NCBI GenBank assembly: GCA_029555025.1
Contig: JAKPTZ010000106.1
Location: 1 to 35,339, forward strand
Source of the DNA: Deltaproteobacteria bacterium
GTDB lineage: Bacteria > Myxococcota_A > UBA9042 > DTJE01
Reading direction: 5' to 3'
Length of the DNA stretch: 35,339 nt
This document shows positions 25,274 to 32,666 of the stretch, one piece after another. Position 1 is the first letter of the stretch. Every line of letters begins with the position of its first letter. Both the position numbers and the translations under genes were made by a program. A model generated the notes under the pieces. That model saw only the letters and a list, made by a program, of their open reading frames with translations. It made no database searches and was not told where the DNA came from.

Positions 25274-25801
25274 TTAGTAATATGGCTCCCTCGATTCCCA
25301 GGGACAAAGGGGATAGACCTTCTCGTCTCGACATTGTTCAGGATCATCGATACAGCCACAGTCCCAGAAAACGCCCCACTCAACAACAAACACCCCGTCC
25401 ACCCAGCGGGAAGGCTCACATGATAAACCTTGTGCGATCATGATGCAGCACGGCTCGTCTATCGCTTCGTCACACGGGTATCCCTCTTTGGGCACGTCCC
25501 CGCAGACAAGAGCGTCCGATGTGGTGTCCGGGGGCAGGGCGTCTGCGTCCCCAGCGCCGTCAGTGTCCCCGAAGCCGTCAATGGTCAGGTCATTCGCGTC
25601 GGTTAAGTCTTGAAACGAATCGGCGCGAACATCAGCAGAATCGAAAACATCCGACGCCTGGACTGCATCGAAAGTGTCCGGGGTAGCATCGAATTCGACG
25701 GACTCGGGATCTGGGTCTGTCCCCTGGGCCGGGGCCGCCGAACATGAAGTCAGAAGCAGCAGCACCATCAAACAAAAGCTCGATTGCCTGGTTGAATTCA
25801 T
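25274..25801 (-). CDS. Small Asp-rich lipoprotein with C-terminal Cys cluster
   Basis: The 175-aa protein has a lipobox LTSC (Cys20) and then a long Asp/Ala/Thr/Val spacer (about 27-98), the same style as the 877-aa lipoprotein. The C-terminal 75 residues hold nine cysteines, including CDEAIDEPCCIM and CGCIDDPEQC, and probably form a small disulfide-bonded domain. GGAG lies 9 bases upstream of the ATG at 25801. No family is recognised. The 218-bp gap upstream (25802-26019) separates it from the divergent glycoside hydrolase gene, and I see only presumed promoters there. Confidence 0.8.
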   Translation of the reverse strand: MNSTRQSSFCLMVLLLLTSCSAAPAQGTDPDPESVEFDATPDTFDAVQASDVFDSADVRADSFQDLTDANDLTIDGFGDTDGAGDADALPPDTTSDALVCGDVPKEGYPCDEAIDEPCCIMIAQGLSCEPSRWVDGVFVVEWGVFWDCGCIDDPEQCRDEKVYPLCPWESREPYY

Positions 25802-26019
25802 GCTGTACGTCTCCAGATGTCTTTCCGGGCAAAGGGTTGGAGCAATGCTAGCGGATTGTATATCGTCAAATCAATAAGTATGGCGAAAATGATGTATAGG
25901 CGTGCCGCGCCGTGTAACTTCTGCTGTTGTGCGTCAGGTGCCGCTGTACTAGGATTTCCACATCGTTTCGCGGTCCCGGCCCGGGTTCCGGTTGTCCGTC
26001 ATTTTCCCAGGAGGTTCCA

Positions 26020-28770
26020 ATGCGTCGAATAATTGCCGTGGCGGTTCTGACCAGCCTCGTCGCGCTGTGCGCGTGCACGCCAGACGAAGTCAGCCCGCCG
26101 ACGAATCTGTCCCGGCTCCGAGTGGAAAACAAGAATTTCCGCGATGAATCGGGGCGTTACATGATGATCAACGGTGTCAACGTCAGCGGCACGACGAAAG
26201 TCCCGGTCAATATCTCGCCGGTTTCGTACGTCGGCCGTCCGTTCCCGATCGACCAGGTTGATGACTGGTTCGCCAAGCTGCGGCGCGACGGCTTCAACGC
26301 CATGCGCCTGCTGGTCATCTGGGAAGCGGTCTGCCATCAGGCGCCTGGCGTTTATGACAACGAATACCTGGACTACCTGGAACAGGTGATTTCCAAGGCG
26401 AACGATCACGGCATCTATGTCCTGATCAATTTCCACGAAAACCTTTTCAGCCGCCATCTATATTCGGTCTTCAACGATCATCCCACGATTGGCGAGCCGG
26501 GAAGCTGGCAGGCTATGATCGGCAGCCTGTTCCCGGCCACGGATCCTGAAACCGGCGAACTTTATTACGATTCCAAGGTCGTTGGCGACGGCGCGCCCCG
26601 CTGGGCGGTTGAAGCCTGTTTGCCTGAAAAGGACCTGGACGCCCCGACGTACGGCATGCTGCGCATCCTTGGCGACGTAACGCTGGACAGCGGCAACCTG
26701 GGTAAGCTGATTTCCGCCTTCACGACGCTTCTGGCGGGCGGCGATGGCGGAATGACCCCGGAAATCATTGAATTGATTGACATGTTGTCATCAAGTCTGG
26801 CCGCGATGACGGATGCCGGCCTGCTGCCGTTCGACATGACAACCACGAATGACATGATGCCGTTCACGCTGTGGGCAATGAATTCGTTTCTGTCGGTCGA
26901 TGTCGAAAAGTGCTACGCCGCCTTCTTCGCTGGCAACGAGGTCTTCCCGGACCGCAAGATCGACGGCGTCCCCATCATGGACTATCTGCAGCAGGGCCAC
27001 ATCGACGCGTGGCTGCAGGTTGTCGAGCGCGCGAAGAAGTACCCGAATATCCTGGGCTATGACCTGATGAACGAGCCGACCGGCATCTTCATCATCCTGT
27101 CGGTCGTTTCCGCCTATGTTTCGGCCGGTTTCGACAACGTGGCCGCGTATGCCGCGCTGACCGCGCTTATTGACAAGGACACCGTTGACGCCATTTACAA
27201 CATCATCGACGCGACCGGGCTGCTGCCGTCGATTCCGCTGGAATTGACCGAAGAGAATGTGGCCGCCAACGTCACCGACCCCGTGATCGACACAATCCAC
27301 GACGCGGTCGAGGCGCGGCTTACGGTACTGCTGGACGCGATCCCCGCCGATTCCACCGCCACCACTTTTGTTTCGACCGATCCGTTCAAGACCGAGATGG
27401 CCACCGCGATTGCCGATGCCAAGGCCGAGGTGCGCGCCAGGGTCGCCCAGAAGGTGGCCGGCATGGAAGAAGGCATGCGCGAGTCGATCGTTTCATCCGC
27501 CGAGGATCAGGCCGGAAAGGTCATCCAGTCCGCAGTCAACGGCGCGGCGAAGGCGATCAAGGCACTGCCGGCCGACGTCCTGGCCGATCCGGAATCGCAG
27601 GCGGCCCTGATGGTGAAGATCGAATACAAGACGCGCGCCTTTGACGACGTGCCCCCGATTATCGTCGAGTCCGTCGCCGAGGTTCGCAAGCAGCAGTTGA
27701 TGGCCTACTGGGACACGATCAAGGCCCAGTGGGGAATGGCCGACATGGATCTGTTCGCCACGATTGACCTGAACATGAACCTGGAACGCAAGTACATGAT
27801 GCGTTACTGGAACCGCATCGGCGCGGCGGTCCAGCAGGCCGACCCGAACGCGATCCTGTTCATCGGCGACCCGCTTGCGATTAACAGCCTGTTTGGCGGC
27901 GAGGCGATGTCCCAGATGAACAATTCGCCTTACAAACCCGAAAACATCAAGAATTTCGTGCATTCGTACCACTGGTATCCGGGCAGTATCTATCCGCTTG
28001 GTCTGTTCCAGGTGCCGCCGCAGAAGTTTTCGGCCATCGAGTGGCGCACAAAGGACTTCCTGACGCCGCTGTCGGGCAAGTACACCCGCACGGCCAACAC
28101 GTACGGCAACGTTCCGGTGGTGTTCACGGAATTCGGGACGTACTTCAATTTCAACTGGAACCTGAAGGATCGCGAATCGATCCTGGCTCACGTTGCCGAG
28201 CATGGCTATGACGTGTCCGCGGCAATTTTGAATAACGAATACGAGACGTTTGAAAAACTGATGTCGCACAGGATGGTATGGTGCATGTCGGGCGATAACG
28301 ACTACCAGCTTGGCGACCAGTGGAACCACGAGGACTTCAGCGTCTATGGTCCGGACGGAGAGCCCCGCGCCCACGAGGCATGGATGAGGCCGACCGTCCA
28401 CATGTCGGCCGGTGAACCGATCGAGATGCGCTTCTTCTCGCCGCTGCACGTCTTTGACCCGGACAAGGGCGAAAGCGCCGACCAGCAGCTTGGTGAATTC
28501 CATTACGCCTGCGAGGGCAAGGAATCGGACCTTCCGACCGAGATTTACGTGCCCGAATTCCAGTACCCGGACGGCTTCTATGTCTGGCTTTCGGACGGGT
28601 GGGCGACGTTCGACCCCGATTTGCAGACGCTTTACCACTATCCGACAAATGACGAGCCGGGCGTGACGCATGAAGTCACGATCAGGCGCCCGGCCGAAGG
28701 TCGGGAAAACAAGGGATGGGCGTATTTCTTCAACTTCGATGGCCAGAAGGTCGTCGGGGACAGGCAATAG
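26020..28770 (+). CDS. Glycoside hydrolase family 5-like lipoprotein with a large helical insertion
   Basis: The 916-aa protein starts at ATG 26020, preceded by AGGAGG with 5 bases between, and has a lipoprotein-type signal ending LCAC. The GH5 (clan A) TIM barrel is seen from GFNAMRLLVIWEAV, through INFHENLFSR (His139), to YDLMNEP with the acid/base Glu352 and VVFTEFG with the nucleophile Glu704. The start resembles endoglycoceramidase-type members. The gap of about 350 residues between the two catalytic Glu is far more than usual. It contains a helical, Ala/Glu/Lys-rich stretch (about 360-600) with ADAKAEVRARVAQKVAG, and the barrel resumes near RYWNRIGAAVQQADPNAILF. A C-terminal beta domain follows. 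The likely role is hydrolysis of a glycan or glycolipid outside the cytoplasm. The barrel protein gene starts 12 bp downstream. Confidence 0.88.
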   Translation: MRRIIAVAVLTSLVALCACTPDEVSPPTNLSRLRVENKNFRDESGRYMMINGVNVSGTTKVPVNISPVSYVGRPFPIDQVDDWFAKLRRDGFNAMRLLVIWEAVCHQAPGVYDNEYLDYLEQVISKANDHGIYVLINFHENLFSRHLYSVFNDHPTIGEPGSWQAMIGSLFPATDPETGELYYDSKVVGDGAPRWAVEACLPEKDLDAPTYGMLRILGDVTLDSGNLGKLISAFTTLLAGGDGGMTPEIIELIDMLSSSLAAMTDAGLLPFDMTTTNDMMPFTLWAMNSFLSVDVEKCYAAFFAGNEVFPDRKIDGVPIMDYLQQGHIDAWLQVVERAKKYPNILGYDLMNEPTGIFIILSVVSAYVSAGFDNVAAYAALTALIDKDTVDAIYNIIDATGLLPSIPLELTEENVAANVTDPVIDTIHDAVEARLTVLLDAIPADSTATTFVSTDPFKTEMATAIADAKAEVRARVAQKVAGMEEGMRESIVSSAEDQAGKVIQSAVNGAAKAIKALPADVLADPESQAALMVKIEYKTRAFDDVPPIIVESVAEVRKQQLMAYWDTIKAQWGMADMDLFATIDLNMNLERKYMMRYWNRIGAAVQQADPNAILFIGDPLAINSLFGGEAMSQMNNSPYKPENIKNFVHSYHWYPGSIYPLGLFQVPPQKFSAIEWRTKDFLTPLSGKYTRTANTYGNVPVVFTEFGTYFNFNWNLKDRESILAHVAEHGYDVSAAILNNEYETFEKLMSHRMVWCMSGDNDYQLGDQWNHEDFSVYGPDGEPRAHEAWMRPTVHMSAGEPIEMRFFSPLHVFDPDKGESADQQLGEFHYACEGKESDLPTEIYVPEFQYPDGFYVWLSDGWATFDPDLQTLYHYPTNDEPGVTHEVTIRRPAEGRENKGWAYFFNFDGQKVVGDRQ

Positions 28771-28782
28771 GAGGGCACGCAG

Positions 28783-30381
28783 ATGAAACGCATCATTTTC
28801 CCGATTGTCGTTTTCTCCGTGGCCGTCCTTGCCGGGCACGCCGCAATTTCCCAGGAAGCGGGCCACGAGGTCGTTCAGGATGCGGGCCAGGAACCCGTCC
28901 GGGAGCCAGTCCAGGATGCCGCCGTGGAATCCGCGCCCGAAGCCGCCCCGAGCCAGGACGAGTCCATCGAATCCGACGGCTCTGGCGAATCGGCCGGCGG
29001 TGAAGCCAATTCCGATGCCGAAAGCGCCGCCGGTGGTGACTCGGACGGTGCCGCTCATAAGTCCGACGCCGACAAGGCGTTCGGTCGCGATCCCCGTCCG
29101 AAGATAGACGCCTTTTATTCCAAGCACGTCGATATCGGATTCCAGCTTGCGACGATGTTCCAGTACTCAAACGACAGCGATTTCGATCGCAGCAAGCCCC
29201 TTGATGACCCGTACGACCGTTCGACCGGACTGTTCGGAACCTTCCTGAAGCCGCAGTTGACGGTCAAGCTGAACAAGGTCTTCCGCTTTTACTGGGAACT
29301 TGAGCTTGGCCTGGATCTGTGGAGTCGTAATTCGCCGGATGCGACGCTTGGCGCTGACGGCAAGGCAAAGGAACCGGAATCGTTCGGCATCCGTCAGCGG
29401 GAGCTTTACGGCGAGGTTCTTTACAGGCAACTGGCGGTACGGCTTGGATACCAGCATATCGAGGACGTATCCGGCCTGTTCCTGAACCACTGGTTTGGCG
29501 CGGCCGCCTTCCGTTATGGCCCGGAACGCTCGAGTCATTTGCGTCTGTTTGGCGGCCAGATGCCGGATCAGACGTATGAGGGCTGGGATCTGACCGAAAA
29601 CAGCCTGAAGAACGACGTGTATATCGCCGGTATCGACGGGCAGTGGGTTTTCAACCGCTGGGCGAAGATTCAGGCCGGCGCCTATTACCTTGGTGATCTT
29701 TCCACGGTTGGACAGTACCGCCATGTCGGGGTGCTCTCGGCGGGATTCGCCCTTGAAAAGAAGTGCTGGGATGCCAGGCTGGCAGTCATCGGCCAGGTCG
29801 GAAGCCTTGAAAATTCGGCCTCTGACGGTGGCGATGCGCTGCATGGGGCGTGGGGCGTGGTCGCTTCCGGCGGCGTGAACCTGAAGCATTTTGAACTGAA
29901 GGCTTCGGGAACAGTCCTTTCCGGGGATGACGACTCAAACGGCAACGACCAGCTTGCCTTCATGTGGTCCGGCAAGCGCCCGGGCATGTCCATCCTGCTT
30001 TCGGAAAACGAATCCCGTGACCTGGGGAACAACTTCGACGAAAGAATTGCCAGCCGTGATGGTGGATTCAATACGACCGTGGCCGGCATGGGAGCCCTTG
30101 ATCTGGGGCTTTATTACAAGCCGGTGGATTACATGAAGCTGGGCTTCGTCACGGCGGCCCTTTTTGTGTTGAATCCATCGAACGCTCTTGGTGGATCATT
30201 CGTCGGCAGCGAGAACGAACTGGTATTTGACGCCGAACTGATGCACGACCTGATTCGCATCCAGGCCATCGCCGGCCTGATCGTCCCCGGCGCCGCCGGC
30301 GCTGCGCTGGTCAACAGCATCGACCTGAAGGCCAGGGACAACATCTACTTCGGCCAGCTCGCGGTCATCCTGAACTTCTGA
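28783..30381 (+). CDS. Outer-membrane beta-barrel (porin-like) protein
   Basis: The 532-aa protein has a signal peptide ending near residue 22. An acidic Ala/Glu/Ser/Asp-rich linker (about 24-95) follows, then alternating amphipathic strands from about 105 to the end (FRFYWELELGLDLW, LAVRLGYQHIEDVSG, MKLGFVTAALFVLNP). The last residue is Phe after AVILN, the usual outer-membrane assembly signal. The pattern recalls alginate-export/porin-type barrels, but the ligand is unknown. GAGG lies 8 bases upstream of the ATG, and the gene starts 12 bp after the GH5-like gene, so both are probably in one operon. It may pass the sugars or lipids released by the hydrolase. Confidence 0.82.
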   Translation: MKRIIFPIVVFSVAVLAGHAAISQEAGHEVVQDAGQEPVREPVQDAAVESAPEAAPSQDESIESDGSGESAGGEANSDAESAAGGDSDGAAHKSDADKAFGRDPRPKIDAFYSKHVDIGFQLATMFQYSNDSDFDRSKPLDDPYDRSTGLFGTFLKPQLTVKLNKVFRFYWELELGLDLWSRNSPDATLGADGKAKEPESFGIRQRELYGEVLYRQLAVRLGYQHIEDVSGLFLNHWFGAAAFRYGPERSSHLRLFGGQMPDQTYEGWDLTENSLKNDVYIAGIDGQWVFNRWAKIQAGAYYLGDLSTVGQYRHVGVLSAGFALEKKCWDARLAVIGQVGSLENSASDGGDALHGAWGVVASGGVNLKHFELKASGTVLSGDDDSNGNDQLAFMWSGKRPGMSILLSENESRDLGNNFDERIASRDGGFNTTVAGMGALDLGLYYKPVDYMKLGFVTAALFVLNPSNALGGSFVGSENELVFDAELMHDLIRIQAIAGLIVPGAAGAALVNSIDLKARDNIYFGQLAVILNF

Positions 30382-30496
30382 CGCGACTGCAAAACACTGT
30401 CCGAACACCCACGTCACAGCAAATAATTACGTGAAAAAGTGTGACCCTTTGTGATAAAACTGCACCGAACCAAAAGAGTCCGGTAAGGAGGGCAGG
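30382..30496 (+). promoter_or_regulatory. Presumed promoter of the kinase pair
   Basis: The 115-bp gap before the first kinase gene is AT-rich in its middle. TGTGA occurs at 30440-30444 and 30450-30454, one helical turn apart, and TCACA at 30414-30418. A GATAAAA at 30453 could be a -10 element. A strong AGGAGG lies just before the ATG at 30497. Confidence 0.3.
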
Positions 30497-32653
30497 ATGC
30501 CGAAGAAGGTTCGGGAGTGGACGCTTCTGGAGGAGGTCGGGCGAGGTGGAATGGGTGTGGTCTGGCGGGCCCGTCATATGATTCTGCCGGGCGACTGGGC
30601 CGTGAAGGTCATCCGTCCCGAACTGAGTTCGGATGCGGAAACCCGTGATCGCTTCCTTTCCGAGGTGACCGTCCTTAAGCGGTTGCGTCATCCCAACGTG
30701 GTCGAAGTTGATTCGCCGTTTCAGGAAGGTGGCGAACTGTACCTTCCGATGGAATTCCTTGCCGGACAGTCCCTGGAAAAGGTGCTTGCGGCACGTCCCG
30801 GTTCGTGGGAGCCCGCAGCCGCGGTTGCCATCATAAGGCAGGCAGCGGCCGGCATCGGTTTCGGGCACAGGCAGAAGCCACCGGTTCTTCATCGTGACGT
30901 GAAGCCGGGAAATATTCACATCCTTTCGGATGGCCGGGTGAAGGTTGTCGATTTCGGTCTTGCCAGAACTCTTGGCGAGAAGTCCACCACGTCGCGCGGC
31001 CTTGCGGTTGGCACGCCGGCTTACATGGCGCCGGAGGTGCTTGACGGAAAGCGCGCCACGCCGCAGTCAGACGTTTACGGGCTTGGAATCGTGCTTTACC
31101 GCCTGCTGGCCGGAAGGATGCCGTTCAACATGCCGGACGAGGATTCGGCCTCGGCAATGGCGATTGTGCTTGCCGTATCGCGGGCCCATGCATCGGGCCT
31201 GGTCGATGTCCGTCAGTATGCCCCGGCCGTGTCGTCGGATCTTGCCGGCGTCGTGATGTCTGCCCTGGCCGCCGATCCGTCTGAACGACCCGCGGATGCC
31301 GCCGAGTTTGAAAGTCGCCTGGCCAGGCTCTATCCGCCGTCCGTCCAGTCAAGTCCGTCCGTTCAGTCCCGTCCGGGCATGTCGGTGAAGGCAGCATCAC
31401 CCGCCGCGGTCGATTACGACGCGACGTCGCTTGGCATCCATGTCTCATCGGGATCAAGCCAGGAACAGGGCAGGGCCGCCTGGGCTTTTTCGGCACCTTC
31501 GGAACAGTCCGGTCATTCGTCCAGCGGATGTGTTGAACGGCCGATGGCCGGTGCGGGTTTCGTTCCTGGATGTCCGGGTGTCCCCGATATCCTTGCGGGC
31601 ATTCGGATTGAACTTCCGGCGCTTGATGATTCGCCGGATGTCCGTCGCCGCGGCGGATCGGGCACGCGTGCCGCGGCGGGCATGCCGGGATGGGTACCGT
31701 CGTGGATGCGTGGCGCCCTGTCGGTTGTCATTGGTATGCCAGGTCGGATTTATGACCGACTTCCCCCCGGGATTGCCGGGGTTCTGACCTTGCGCAACCT
31801 GATTATCGTCGGTGTGGCGATGGTGGTTGTCGCGGGTGGAATAGTCGGCTTCACCATGTATCAATCCTGGAAGGAAGCCCGTGACGAAGCCGCGAGGCAG
31901 GCCGCTGTTGTGGTTGCCCCAGAGCCCCCTTCGCCCGACAAGATCGCCGGAATCAACTGGGTCAGGATTGAAGGAGGCGGTTTCTGGATGGGTTCATCCA
32001 CGGGACAATCGGACGAGCAGCCGACGCATTTCGTCACGGTCAAGAGTTTCAGCATGTCCGCGACCGAGGTCACGATCGAACAGTACCAGAAGTGCGTCGA
32101 TGCCGGTGCGTGCAGCCGTCCACATTTCGATGACGGAACTTGCCGCGTCTATATCGACGGGGTCTGGTCTTCCAGGGTGCTTCCCCAGCCGTTCAGGGGT
32201 GCGTCCAACCCGGTTGTGTGCGTTGACTGGGAACAGGCTTCCGCTTTTGCCAGATGGGTTGGCGGCAGGCTTCCAAGTGAAGCCGAATGGGAATTCGCGG
32301 CCAGGGCCGGCGTGACGGCCGACCTTTACGGCAGTCCTGGTGACATCGCCTGGTATCGAGACAATTCATACGGAAGCACCAGTGCGGTCGGACGCAAGCG
32401 ACCGAATGCCAACGGGCTGTACGACATGGTTGGCAACGTCTGGGAGCATTGCGAGGACGTTTACCATAACAGCTATTCCGGCGCGCCGTCCGACGGAAGC
32501 GCGCGCAGGTATCCATCCGGAAAGTTCCGGGTCAACCGCGGCTCAAGCTGGGACGACGGTGCCTCGGTTCTCCGCCTGTCAAACAGGTACAGGCTCGAGT
32601 ACGGCAAGAGCAGTTGTTCACTGGGGATTCGGGTGGTTCGCGACGTGATCTGA
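30497..32653 (+). CDS. Transmembrane Ser/Thr kinase with extracytoplasmic FGE/SUMF1-like domain
   Basis: The 718-aa protein is a Hanks-type kinase: glycine loop GRGGMG (15-20), Lys37 in AVKVI, HRDVKPGN (132-139), DFG (152-154), APE in YMAPEVL. A long Ser/Pro/Gly linker (about 280-430) and one membrane segment (about 436-456, LIIVGVAMVVVAGGIVGF) follow. Residues 485-717 form a formylglycine-generating-enzyme/SUMF1-like domain (GGFWMGSS, EVTIEQYQKCV, GRLPSEAEWEFAARAG, MVGNVWEHCED, VNRGSSWDD). The C-terminal Cys pair that gives FGE its activity is not seen in its usual place, so this domain is probably a binding or sensor part. The start is certain: AGGAGG is 5 bases upstream. The next kinase gene starts 13 bp after the stop. 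Confidence 0.93.
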   Translation: MPKKVREWTLLEEVGRGGMGVVWRARHMILPGDWAVKVIRPELSSDAETRDRFLSEVTVLKRLRHPNVVEVDSPFQEGGELYLPMEFLAGQSLEKVLAARPGSWEPAAAVAIIRQAAAGIGFGHRQKPPVLHRDVKPGNIHILSDGRVKVVDFGLARTLGEKSTTSRGLAVGTPAYMAPEVLDGKRATPQSDVYGLGIVLYRLLAGRMPFNMPDEDSASAMAIVLAVSRAHASGLVDVRQYAPAVSSDLAGVVMSALAADPSERPADAAEFESRLARLYPPSVQSSPSVQSRPGMSVKAASPAAVDYDATSLGIHVSSGSSQEQGRAAWAFSAPSEQSGHSSSGCVERPMAGAGFVPGCPGVPDILAGIRIELPALDDSPDVRRRGGSGTRAAAGMPGWVPSWMRGALSVVIGMPGRIYDRLPPGIAGVLTLRNLIIVGVAMVVVAGGIVGFTMYQSWKEARDEAARQAAVVVAPEPPSPDKIAGINWVRIEGGGFWMGSSTGQSDEQPTHFVTVKSFSMSATEVTIEQYQKCVDAGACSRPHFDDGTCRVYIDGVWSSRVLPQPFRGASNPVVCVDWEQASAFARWVGGRLPSEAEWEFAARAGVTADLYGSPGDIAWYRDNSYGSTSAVGRKRPNANGLYDMVGNVWEHCEDVYHNSYSGAPSDGSARRYPSGKFRVNRGSSWDDGASVLRLSNRYRLEYGKSSCSLGIRVVRDVI

Positions 32654-32666
32654 GAGAGGGAACAAG

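Noticed and set aside
27493-29127. 544-codon minus-strand open frame opposite the GH5-like gene and the barrel gene
   Set aside because: It spans two genes on the other strand that have clear starts and motifs, so it is an antisense shadow.
31954-32650. FGE-like domain of kinase 1 as an active formylglycine-generating enzyme
   Set aside because: The usual active Cys pair near the C-terminus is not seen, and no sulfatase gene is in the window.
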